Part shown: positions 1 to 4,533 of the stretch, piece after piece
Layout: every line of letters begins with the position of its first letter
Numbering within the stretch: the stretch's first letter is position 1
Source: Burkholderiaceae bacterium
GTDB taxonomy: Bacteria; Pseudomonadota; Gammaproteobacteria; Burkholderiales; Burkholderiaceae_C
Direction of reading: 5' to 3'
Assembly (NCBI GenBank): GCA_029864165.1
Contig: JAOTTZ010000038.1
Coordinates: 1 to 9,864 of the forward strand
DNA length: 9,864 nt
Notes under the pieces: generated by a model
Told to the model about the DNA's origin: nothing
The model's database searches: none
The model's input: only the letters and a program-made list of their open reading frames with translations
Made by a program: the position numbers and the translations under genes

Positions 1-2
1 AT

Positions 3-203
3 CTGAAAACGCTCTACATCACCAGCGCAAGCCAAAAGCGCCCGGCGGACGAACTAGCACAGCAGCCTTGGGCTGGTTGTGTGCTCGCGATGCGCGTCCA
101 GGTGCCGGGCCTGCCGGCCAACTTTGTGCGCTTGAGCCGGGATGCAGTGCAAGGCATCAACGGGCCTGCCATGACAGGCCCGCGCCTCGACTCAGCGATT
201 TAG
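3..203 (+). CDS. SMP-30/gluconolactonase/LRE-like protein, C-terminal end (5' end outside window)
   Basis: Reading frame 3 is open from the first bases to TAG at 201-203 and gives 66 residues. The opening residues LKTLYITSAS, followed by PADELAQQPWAG and a VPGLPAN tail, match the last beta strands of the SMP-30/gluconolactonase/LRE beta-propeller family, where a (K)TLYVTSA strand is followed by an AG.LFA....GLPA ending. Members hydrolyse sugar lactones or related esters using a bound divalent metal. The catalytic residues lie upstream and are not visible, so the substrate cannot be stated. About 25 residues follow the usual family end (after PGLPAN), so the original stop may have been lost or the C-terminus extended by fusion to neighbouring DNA. 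The frame ends where the PIN-domain remnant begins. Confidence 0.65.
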   Translation: MKTLYITSASQKRPADELAQQPWAGCVLAMRVQVPGLPANFVRLSRDAVQGINGPAMTGPRLDSAI

Positions 204-205
204 CG

Positions 206-358
206 CCGCCTACGCCGCGCCGCGCTGCGCCCAATGCCCGTGCTGAGCGTGACGCGCTGATCGCGACAACGGCACTGGTCCATCGGCTCACCATCGTCGC
301 ACGCAACGTCGCGGACTTCCAAGCCATGGGCGGCGGGCTGCTCGATCCACGCGAGTGA
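206..358 (+). pseudogene. VapC-like PIN-domain toxin remnant (C-terminal end only)
   Basis: The last 40 or so residues of this frame read ERDALIATTALVHRLTIVAR then NVADF and end LLDPRE before TGA at 356-358. This is the C-terminal signature of VapC-type PIN ribonucleases: an acidic residue in the ERDALIA helix, then the (T/A)RNVADF strand with another acidic residue. The N-terminal half, with the first catalytic Asp and the Glu, is absent. The codons upstream in the same frame are Pro/Arg-rich, unlike a PIN fold, and overlap the end of the gluconolactonase-like frame. No vapB-like antitoxin gene is visible in front of it. I read this as the relic of a deleted TA locus and infer it makes no active toxin. 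The left boundary is approximate. Confidence 0.6.
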
Positions 359-386
359 CGATAGGCAAGCGCGGCTCAGAGACGTT

Positions 387-413
387 GGTTCATAAACAAA
401 ACCCCTGACTCCG
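387..413 (+). repeat. Short dispersed repeat, copy a (CATAAACAAAACC core)
   Basis: The core CATAAACAAAACC, followed by CTGACTCC, recurs at 996-1022 (CATAAACAAAACC then GGACCCCTG) and, more diverged, at 1134-1157 (TATAAACAAGGCC then TGACCCC). All three copies are in the same orientation and occur only around the brnTA locus. The role is unknown; this may be the end of a decayed mobile or repeat sequence. Confidence 0.5.
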
Positions 414-436
414 TTTGCTGCGCGTTACGCAGTGGA

Positions 437-646
437 CTACTTCCACTGAAGATTGAGTTTCCTATTCGACGCTGCGCAGTCTCGCAGGTAGAGGTTGATC
501 AGACTTTGGTAGGGAATGCCAACCTGATCAGAGATCTTCTTGAAGTACGTGATGGCATCTTCGTCAAGCCGAATGGTGATTTGCTTCTTGAGCTGCGAAG
601 CGTAGGGATTCTTCCGAGATCTTGAAAAGTCGTACTCTTTGCGCAT
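437..646 (-). CDS. brnA: BrnA-family antitoxin (CopG/ribbon-helix-helix type)
   Basis: This 69-residue protein is the antitoxin of a type II TA pair with the brnT gene just upstream of it. The N-terminus (MRKEYDFSRSRKNPY) and the segment KKQITIRLDEDAITYFKKIS at about residues 20-39 match the BrnA family, where that strand-helix forms a DNA-binding ribbon-helix-helix dimer. The following GIPYQSLINLYLRDCA is the second helix. BrnA proteins bind and neutralise BrnT and repress their shared promoter. The ATG at 646 follows the brnT stop by 9 bases and has a good ribosome binding site, GAAGGTG on the minus strand (652-658), which overlaps the end of brnT, so the two genes are probably translationally coupled. 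The length is normal and no damage is visible. Confidence 0.88.
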   Translation of the reverse strand: MRKEYDFSRSRKNPYASQLKKQITIRLDEDAITYFKKISDQVGIPYQSLINLYLRDCAASNRKLNLQWK

Positions 647-655
647 CTTGCACCT

Positions 656-937
656 TCACGGGTAGGACTTCGATTCCTTCGCTGTTGCCTTGCGAGCGGA
701 GATGATGCGAATCACGTTGCCATGACTCCGATAGCAGTGGCAGACCAAAAGTAACCGAAGTGAACTACTCAGGCCCAGCAGAATGAAGCGCTCTTCGTCT
801 TCGGAGTGATCGGGGTCATCGATCAACCGAGCCCTTTCGTCGAAGAAAACCGACCTGGCTTCCTCAAACGTCACGCCGTGCTTCTTCGCATTGGCCGACG
901 CTTTGCGAGCATCCCACTCGAATCGAAGCGCGCTCAT
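656..937 (-). CDS. brnT: BrnT-family ribonuclease toxin
   Basis: This 93-residue protein is the toxin of a BrnT/BrnA type II TA system. BrnT has a RelE-like fold and cleaves RNA, slowing translation until BrnA binds it. The family landmarks are all present in order: the FEWDARKASANAKKHGVTFE N-terminus, ARSVFFDERARLIDDPDHSE, the ERFILLG strand, and the RIISARKATAKE C-terminal motif. A TTG at 943 lies two codons upstream in frame, but I chose the ATG at 937 because the family normally starts a few residues before FEWD and because a TATAAT box lies at 944-949, too close for the TTG to be used. There is no Shine-Dalgarno sequence, so the mRNA may begin at or next to the ATG. The gene appears intact. 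Confidence 0.88.
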   Translation of the reverse strand: MSALRFEWDARKASANAKKHGVTFEEARSVFFDERARLIDDPDHSEDEERFILLGLSSSLRLLLVCHCYRSHGNVIRIISARKATAKESKSYP

Positions 938-943
938 GTGCAA

Positions 944-971
944 ATTATAACTACGTTGTAGTTATTTTGAA
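944..971 (-). promoter_or_regulatory. brnTA promoter with overlapping perfect palindrome (likely BrnA operator)
   Basis: On the minus strand a consensus -10 box TATAAT lies at 944-949, six bases before the brnT ATG. A weak -35-like TTCAAA lies at 966-971 with a 16-base spacer. A perfect inverted repeat, ATAACTAC-GTT-GTAGTTAT, covers 947-965 and overlaps both the -10 and the spacer. This is where a ribbon-helix-helix repressor such as BrnA would block RNA polymerase. Autorepression by BrnA is established for the family; its binding to this site is inferred. Confidence 0.65.
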
Positions 972-995
972 TTCGGGGCGCCGCCTTCTCACGGT

Positions 996-1022
996 TAGGT
1001 CATAAACAAAACCGGACCCCTG
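996..1022 (+). repeat. Short dispersed repeat, copy b
   Basis: The sequence TCATAAACAAAACC followed by GGACCCCTG repeats the core seen at 387-413. It forms the outer end of the longer duplicated block that begins inside brnT (917-1022). Confidence 0.5.
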
Positions 1023-1047
1023 CTTTCTTGCTGCTTTCCTTTTGGCC

Positions 1048-1157
1048 CTCGAATCGAAGCGCGCTCATGTGCAAATTTAACTACGTTGTAGTTCTTTTGT
1101 ATTTTGTACTCGGGGCTTCACCTTCTCACGTTTGGTTTATAAACAAGGCCTGACCCC
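1048..1157 (+). repeat. Diverged duplicate of the brnT 5' end and brn promoter/operator
   Basis: This block copies 917-1022 in the same orientation, shifted by about 131 bases. It holds the first seven brnT codons (minus-strand ATG at 1068, MSALRFE), the palindrome core AACTAC-GTT-GTAGTT at 1079-1093, the motifs CTCGGGGC and CCTTCTCACG, and copy c of the short ATAAACAA repeat (1134-1157). After codon seven the copied gene runs into unrelated sequence (GQKESSKK...) and stops after 22 codons, so no second toxin exists. One base has been lost from the copied -10 box (TAAATT instead of TATAAT), while the six-base operator arms are intact. Confidence 0.75.
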
Positions 1158-1182
1158 AGATTTCCGTGACCCCAGATTTCCG
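1151..1182 (+). repeat. Perfect tandem repeat, two units of 16 bp
   Basis: The unit TGACCCCAGATTTCCG occurs twice head to tail with no mismatch. It follows directly on copy c of the ATAAACAA repeat. Together with 964-1150 and the promoter after it, this accounts for the 330-base stretch without genes between brnT and the AbrB-type gene. No RNA gene was recognised there. Confidence 0.8.
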
Positions 1183-1256
1183 CTAACAACCCAGCATCGT
1201 TGTTCGTTCGCTGTGTTCAATTTTCGACACTGGGCGGTTGACCTTCATGATGTAGA

Positions 1257-1286
1257 GTTACATATTTGCTGTATTACTGCTATACT
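1257..1286 (+). promoter_or_regulatory. Promoter of the AbrB-type antitoxin gene (extended -10)
   Basis: TGCTATACT at 1278-1286 is an extended -10 box (TG-N-TATACT), with GTTACA (1257-1262, four of six matches) as a possible -35 at an 18-base spacing. The start codon comes only seven bases after the -10 and there is no Shine-Dalgarno sequence, which suggests a leaderless or near-leaderless mRNA. Short GTAT/ATAC half-sites flank the box (1271-1274, 1282-1285) and could bind the antitoxin; that is inference. Confidence 0.5.
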
Positions 1287-1293
1287 GTGATAC

Positions 1294-1575
1294 ATGAAAA
1301 CCACCGTTGCGATCAACAGTCGTGGTGTTGTTACGCTGCCTGCCAAGCTGCGCCAGGCGCTTGGATTGCAGGCTAATGACCATCTAATCGCCGAGACAAC
1401 GCCCGAGGGTCTGCTACTGCGTCCGGCTGTTACTTTGCCCGTGGAGATATACAGCGAGGAGCGCATGCGAGAGTTCAACCAGGCTGAGGCCGAGTTGGCG
1501 CGCGTGCTGCACCCTGCGGACGAGGCAATGCGTCCTCCCGCTCACCGCAAATCGGCTGCCAAGCGCAGGCGTTAA
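1294..1575 (+). CDS. AbrB/MazE/SpoVT-type antitoxin (VapB-like)
   Basis: This 93-residue protein has an N-terminal swapped-hairpin (AbrB/MazE/SpoVT) DNA-binding domain at about residues 3-45: TTVAINSRGVVTLPAKLRQA followed by LGL.ANDHLIAE and a GLLLRP strand. This is the usual antitoxin partner of PIN-domain toxins. The rest (46-93) would wrap around the toxin and ends in a very basic tail (HRKSAAKRRR). It probably neutralises the PIN protein encoded at 1910-2332 and represses its own promoter. A 320-base inverted-repeat element separates the two genes, starting at this gene's TAA stop. Without the element the stop and the toxin ATG would be about 18 bases apart, a normal TA operon spacing. 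Confidence 0.82.
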   Translation: MKTTVAINSRGVVTLPAKLRQALGLQANDHLIAETTPEGLLLRPAVTLPVEIYSEERMREFNQAEAELARVLHPADEAMRPPAHRKSAAKRRR

Positions 1576-1893
1576 ACCTTGAAAGAGCAGTTGACCGCTT
1601 CCACGTGTTGGCTATCCCGCATGAACACTGAGCTTTGCGCCTTTGATAACCGTCACCTCTTGGGTGAGAGCGCTACGCGCCCGAGTGAGCCGCGCTGCGG
1701 CACGCGGGCGGCGTTGCTCCACCTTGCAGGCCGCGCCAAGCGACTCGCTTGGCCCTTCGTCAGGCACGCTCAGTCCACTGGACTGAGCATGTCCGGACTC
1801 AGCCTCGTGGGCATGAGCCCACAGCGTCGTCGCGCCTTGCCCGCGCACCGTATCGCAGCCCACTCGGGCGCGTCCAACTGCTCTTTCTAGGTT
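1575..1893 (+). mobile_element. Non-coding foldback (MITE-like) element 1, between antitoxin and PIN toxin genes
   Basis: The ends form an 18-of-19 inverted repeat: 1575-1593 (AACCTTGAAAGAGCAGTTG) against the complement of 1875-1893 (AACCTAGAAAGAGCAGTTG). Just inside the right end, 1835-1873 pairs with 1675-1713 over 39 bases with 30 matches (core ACGCGCCCGAGTG). Smaller hairpins follow: CCAAGCGA/TCGCTTGG near 1735-1751, GCTCAGTCCA/TGGACTGAGC near 1769-1789, GTGGGC/GCCCAC near 1807-1822, and TCACC/GGTGA at 1653-1667. GTTAAA stands at both edges (1571-1576 and 1891-1896), consistent with a target-site duplication. The ORFs inside are low-complexity reads through the palindromes with no recognisable domain. 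Its 5' end resembles that of the element at 7334-7604. The transposase that would move it is not in the window. The exact ends are uncertain by a few bases because the repeat and the flanking duplication overlap. Confidence 0.75.
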
Positions 1894-1909
1894 AAAAGCT
1901 CGACAGCGG

Positions 1910-2332
1910 ATGCGCATCTTTCTCGATGCCAATATCCTGTTCTCCGCTGCCAAATCAGACGGTGCCGTTCGTGAGTTGCTGGCGTGTGCGTATGCCCGCG
2001 GCCACACGCTGTGTGTGGACGATTATGTGGTCGCCGAAGCGCTCCGTAACCTTGTTGTGAAAGGCCTCGACGCTCTGACGACACTCGATGCGCTGTTGTC
2101 TCGGCTTGAGGTGACGCCGTTGCGCGCCACCGAACTGCCACCGGGCGTGAGCGCATTACTGCCTGAGAAAGACCGACCCGTGCTCGCTGCGGCCATACGC
2201 CTCGAATGCCTTGCGCTTGTCACCGGCGATCGCCGGCATTTCGGCGTGCTCTACGGTGAGTGCATAGGCGGTGTCACCATCTATTCGCCGCGCGCTCTTG
2301 CTGAGGCCCTGCTGACGACGCCGAACGTATAG
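1910..2332 (+). CDS. PIN-domain ribonuclease, putative VapC-type toxin
   Basis: This 140-residue protein starts MRIFLDANILFSAAKS, the first strand of a PIN nuclease with its metal-binding Asp6. The other expected acidic residues are visible: Glu43 (VVAEALRN), Asp88 (EKDRPVLAAA) and Asp107 (LVTGDRRHFG). PIN toxins use these to hold Mg2+ or Mn2+ and cleave RNA, often tRNA or rRNA. The partner antitoxin is most likely the AbrB-type protein encoded at 1294-1575, now separated by the inverted-repeat element. The ATG at 1910 is chosen because it begins the PIN strand directly; only a weak GCGG lies upstream as a ribosome binding site. Whether toxin and antitoxin are still co-transcribed through the hairpin-rich insert is not known. 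The gene itself looks intact. Confidence 0.82.
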   Translation: MRIFLDANILFSAAKSDGAVRELLACAYARGHTLCVDDYVVAEALRNLVVKGLDALTTLDALLSRLEVTPLRATELPPGVSALLPEKDRPVLAAAIRLECLALVTGDRRHFGVLYGECIGGVTIYSPRALAEALLTTPNV

Positions 2333-2416
2333 GGCCACGCCTAGGAGCCTGTCGGACTTGGGGAGCATCGGCGGAGCGTCCCACGCGAATAGGCCTCGCT
2401 CATGAATTAGTAACAT

Positions 2417-2445
2417 TTGACGTTAATAACGTATATCGTTATTAT
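2417..2445 (+). promoter_or_regulatory. higBA promoter with palindromic operator
   Basis: TTGACG (2417-2422, five of six) and TATTAT (2440-2445, five of six) are spaced by 17 bases, a near-ideal sigma-70 promoter. Between and across the boxes lies a perfect palindrome, TAATAACG-TATAT-CGTTATTA (2424-2444), well placed for repression by HigA. The higB ATG is six bases after the -10 box with no Shine-Dalgarno sequence, so the transcript probably starts at or very near the start codon. Confidence 0.72.
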
Positions 2446-2451
2446 CGCACC

Positions 2452-2733
2452 ATGCCAATCAAGAGCTTCAAGTGCCAATACACGAAGGCTTTGTTTCTTG
2501 GACAACGAGTTGCACGGTGGGTCAATGTTGAGCGGCCAGCCCTACGCAAGCTGGAACAGCTCGACTGGTCTGCTGTTCTCGATGACCTGCGAGTGCCACC
2601 CGGCAATCGACTCGAAGCATTGAAAGGCGGCCGCAAGGGTCAACACAGCATTCGCATCAACGACCAATAACGCGTGTGCTTTGTTTGGACTACGGACGGC
2701 CCAAAGAATGTAGAGATCGTGGATTACCACTGA
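2452..2733 (+). pseudogene. higB: HigB toxin gene interrupted by an in-frame stop codon
   Basis: The frame encodes a HigB/RelE-type ribosome-dependent mRNA endonuclease of 93 codons, the normal family length, but codon 73 is TAA (2668-2670). In relatives the segment reads RINDQWR(V/I)CFVW. Here it reads RINDQ, stop, RVCFVW and then continues unchanged in frame to VEIVDYH and the natural TGA at 2731-2733. So TAA replaces the conserved Trp codon TGG, which needs two base changes. The N-terminal part, including PPGNRLEALKG and RKGQHSIRIND, is well preserved. The lost end carries the RVCF strand and the C-terminal Tyr-His that HigB/RelE toxins use in catalysis, so the 72-residue product should be inactive. 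No frameshift or deletion is seen. The promoter and antitoxin gene remain intact, which suggests recent inactivation or a sequencing error. Confidence 0.85.
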
Positions 2734-2745
2734 AGGAGTTTGACG

Positions 2746-3045
2746 ATGCGCAAGGTTCCCCCTGTATCCCCTGGAGAAATGCTGGAGGAAGAATTTCTGA
2801 AACCGTTGCGGCTGAGTAAGTACCGCTTGGCCAAGGACATAGGCGTTCCGCCGCAGCGGATTGGAGATATCGTTGCGGGCAAGCGTGCAATCACAGCCGA
2901 TACCGATCTGCGTTTGTGCCGGTACTTCGGACTCAGCGATGGTTGGTGGCTTCGTGGTCAGGCCAACTACGACACGGCAATCGCACGCGCATCCATGGGC
3001 ACGGCACTGTCCCGCATCCAACGGTGTGCGCTGTTGGCGGCTTGA
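2746..3045 (+). CDS. higA: HigA-family antitoxin (XRE helix-turn-helix)
   Basis: This 99-residue protein belongs to the HigA family. It has the family N-terminus PVSPGEMLEEEFLKPLRLSK, a helix-turn-helix at about residues 24-45 (KYRLAKDIGVPPQRIGDIVA), and the GKRAITADTDLRLCRYFG segment followed by the tryptophan pair in DGWWLRGQANYD. HigA binds HigB and represses the shared promoter, which here carries a palindrome at 2424-2444. The start is the ATG at 2746, seven bases after the strong ribosome binding site AAGGAG (2733-2738). A TTG two codons upstream is too close to that site. It follows higB by 12 bases. The antitoxin is intact although its toxin is broken, so it may persist as a free repressor or as protection against related toxins; that is inference. 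Confidence 0.88.
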   Translation: MRKVPPVSPGEMLEEEFLKPLRLSKYRLAKDIGVPPQRIGDIVAGKRAITADTDLRLCRYFGLSDGWWLRGQANYDTAIARASMGTALSRIQRCALLAA

Positions 3046-3085
3046 CGCTGAGCCATCCCTCCCCCTGTAAAAACAGGCAGGCAGC

Positions 3086-4024
3086 TCACATCCAGTCAAC
3101 GTTGGCGCCGAGTCCTACGGGCAATATATTGGCGTCCGTCACCGGCTGCAGCCCTTGCCCAGTGCGGCAAGCGGCATACCAATCAAACGCACCGCGGCCG
3201 TACAGGTCGAGCTTGCAGAACTCGGGTTGCTCGTGACAAATCTTGTGGGCGGGCGGCAGCAGCACAGTCGTCGGCTCGCCGAGCATGTTGGCCGCGTAGT
3301 GGGTGAAGGTCGAGCAGGTCGAGCCGATCAGCGTCTTGCAGCAGCCCAATGCGAACAAGTCGGCGGCGGGATGGCGTAGCGAGTGATGCCCCTCTTTCTT
3401 GTAGCCATAGGGTGAACTGGCGGGCAAGTCGAAGACGTCAAAGTTTTTTTGCAGATTCGCAAACTCATCAAGACTGCCCGAACACGAGACGAAGAACACG
3501 ACGTCGGGAATGACGCGCTGAATTTGGGCCATCACATGTTCGTACCACCAGTCGGGCACTGCCGGCCAGACATGGGCGTTGACGTCGAACTCTTGCTGGC
3601 TGGTGAGGGCAAAGTCGCCGCGGCGAATGTGCACGCCCACCAAAGGCCGCTGTGCGTAGCGAGCAAAAGTATCGCGTATGGTCGCGACCAGGTCGGTGCG
3701 CAGCTTCACGCGCTGCGCGGTCGGCAAGTAGTAGCTCTGCAGCAGCTGCCTGGGGCCTGCGTGCGTACGCAGGTTGATGTTCGTGTACTGCGGAATGCGG
3801 TCAAGCGTGTCACTCGAATCGCCCAGCAACTTGAGGCTGTTCAACCGACCCAGCAGGCCGCGGCTGCGAATGCGCGCCCCCTGAACGCTTAATGCATCGA
3901 GCTCGCGCCAATCTATGCAGACTTCGTGGCCAAACTGGTCTGAAATCATGAACGCTATGGCCAGCGCTTCGAGTCGAGTGCTCAGGCCAACGTACTCGGT
4001 GATGAACACTCTTTTCTTGACCAC
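3086..4024 (-). CDS. Fucosyltransferase-like glycosyltransferase (GT-B fold, HxRRGDF motif)
   Basis: This protein of 312 residues has the hallmark of the alpha-1,2/alpha-1,6-fucosyltransferase superfamily: VGVHIRRGDF at 129-138, where the Arg residues bind the GDP-sugar phosphates. The N-terminal GLSTRLEALAIAFMISDQFG (13-32) with CIDW resembles the family's GLGNRLxxL...W start. The C-terminal ADLFALGCCKTLIGSTCSTF with THYAANMLG (221-248) resembles the D..L..C...I.S.STF motif of GT11/NodZ-type enzymes. There is no signal peptide or membrane segment, so it probably acts in the cytoplasm on a lipid-linked or surface glycan. The donor and acceptor cannot be read from the sequence. The start is GTG at 4024; a stop lies three codons upstream and no ATG is available. 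No other cell-surface sugar gene is nearby. It is convergent with higA, 40 bases away, and divergent from vapB. Confidence 0.7.
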   Translation of the reverse strand: MVKKRVFITEYVGLSTRLEALAIAFMISDQFGHEVCIDWRELDALSVQGARIRSRGLLGRLNSLKLLGDSSDTLDRIPQYTNINLRTHAGPRQLLQSYYLPTAQRVKLRTDLVATIRDTFARYAQRPLVGVHIRRGDFALTSQQEFDVNAHVWPAVPDWWYEHVMAQIQRVIPDVVFFVSCSGSLDEFANLQKNFDVFDLPASSPYGYKKEGHHSLRHPAADLFALGCCKTLIGSTCSTFTHYAANMLGEPTTVLLPPAHKICHEQPEFCKLDLYGRGAFDWYAACRTGQGLQPVTDANILPVGLGANVDWM

Positions 4025-4077
4025 GGCAAATCACTTGTAAAAACATCGATCGCTGGGGCCGCGCGTTGACAGCAACA

Positions 4078-4164
4078 GGCTGGCAACTCTGCTTCAAGCA
4101 TTCGAAGCGGTGGCGCGTTTGTGCGCAAACCCAATGGGCTGCGACGAGTGTAGCCCTGCCAGCC
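4078..4164 (+). repeat. Hairpin cluster upstream of the vapBC locus
   Basis: Part of the 263-base gap between the glycosyltransferase start and vapB. GGCTGGCA (4078-4085) pairs with TGCCAGCC (4157-4164). Between them lie smaller hairpins: GCTTC/GAAGC, GTTTG-TGCG-CAAAC and CCCA/TGGG. The function is unknown. It could be a structured leader, a decayed repeat element, or chance in GC-rich DNA. Confidence 0.35.
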
Positions 4165-4176
4165 GGATGTCGGACG

Positions 4177-4220
4177 TCGGCGCAGCGCTGTCTGCGCATC
4201 TTTGCCACCGTGCAGCACCA
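4177..4220 (+). repeat. Direct repeat, left copy, flanking vapBC
   Basis: This 44-base block matches 4992-5035 at 37 of 44 positions without gaps (offset 815). The shared core is CAGCGCTGTCT, then CATCT, CCGT and CAGCACCA. The two copies bracket vapBC exactly, one just upstream of its control region and one just downstream of the vapC stop. Confidence 0.75.
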
Positions 4221-4260
4221 ACTGGGGAGTGAGACCAAACGTTTGCAGGGTCTGCAGGTT

Positions 4261-4280
4261 ACCATCTCTGGTGATACAGT
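4261..4280 (+). promoter_or_regulatory. Probable vapBC control region
   Basis: TGATACAGT at 4272-4280 can serve as an extended -10 (TACAGT, four of six), seven bases before the vapB ATG. ACCA-TCTC-TGGT (4261-4272) is a small inverted repeat, and GTTACC occurs twice around it, possible VapB binding half-sites. No good -35 and no Shine-Dalgarno sequence were found. Confidence 0.35.
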
Positions 4281-4287
4281 TACCCAT

Positions 4288-4533
4288 ATGAAGACAAGCA
4301 TCGAGATATCTGGCCCTTTACTGGAGGCTGCAAAGCAGGCCGCTGCGCGTGAGGGAACGACATTGCGCGCTCTGGTTGAGCTGGGTCTGCGGCAAGTGCT
4401 CGAGGCGAGGAAGCGCCGTGGGGCGTTTCGCTTGCGCCAGGCGAGCTTTCGCGGTGAGGGGCTGCAACCCCCGGTCAAAGACCTGTCGTGGGAGCAGATG
4501 AGGGAACTCGCGTACGGCGAACGCGGACGATGA
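4288..4533 (+). CDS. vapB: VapB-family antitoxin
   Basis: This 81-residue protein begins MKTSIEISGPLLEAAKQAAA and continues REGTTLRALVELGLRQVLE (about 1-39), the ribbon-helix-helix arrangement of VapB-type antitoxins: a short strand for DNA contact and two helices for dimerisation. The C-terminal half has ASFRGEGLQPPVKDLSWEQM and ELAYGERGR, typical of the segment that threads into the PIN active-site groove. It would neutralise the VapC encoded directly downstream and repress the operon. The ATG at 4288 is chosen because the conserved fold begins there; the frame is open upstream to 4066 but that extension has no recognisable content. The stop overlaps the vapC start by four bases (ATGA, 4530-4533), indicating translational coupling. 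The gene appears intact. Confidence 0.85.
   Translation: MKTSIEISGPLLEAAKQAAAREGTTLRALVELGLRQVLEARKRRGAFRLRQASFRGEGLQPPVKDLSWEQMRELAYGERGR

Noticed and set aside
944..1293. CRISPR array or small RNA gene in the repeat-rich region near brnTA
   Set aside because: Repeats are unequally spaced, few and diverged, with no uniform spacers. They are explained by one block duplication and a short tandem repeat.
1579..2007. ORFs of 103 codons (+) and 131 codons (-) within and next to the first foldback element
   Set aside because: They read through palindromic GC-rich DNA, use rare-looking composition, have no recognisable domain and overlap the element's repeats. One lies antisense to the PIN gene.
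2338..2416. AGGAGCCTGTCGGACTTGGG after the PIN gene as the end of an insertion sequence
   Set aside because: It resembles terminal repeats seen near IS elements in related bacteria, but there is no partner inverted repeat, no transposase and no target duplication in the window.
2668..2670. Recoding (stop read-through) of the higB TAA codon
   Set aside because: TAA is not a known site for selenocysteine or pyrrolysine insertion, and no special downstream structure is seen. Simple inactivation is the easier explanation.
3064..3077. CCTGT-AAAA-ACAGG hairpin between higA and the glycosyltransferase, as a bidirectional terminator
   Set aside because: The stem is only five base pairs and no T-run follows on either strand, so it is too weak to call.
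4066..4287. N-terminal extension of the vapB frame (155-codon version)
   Set aside because: The extra 74 residues resemble no antitoxin and cross the direct repeat. The ATG at 4288 starts the conserved fold exactly.
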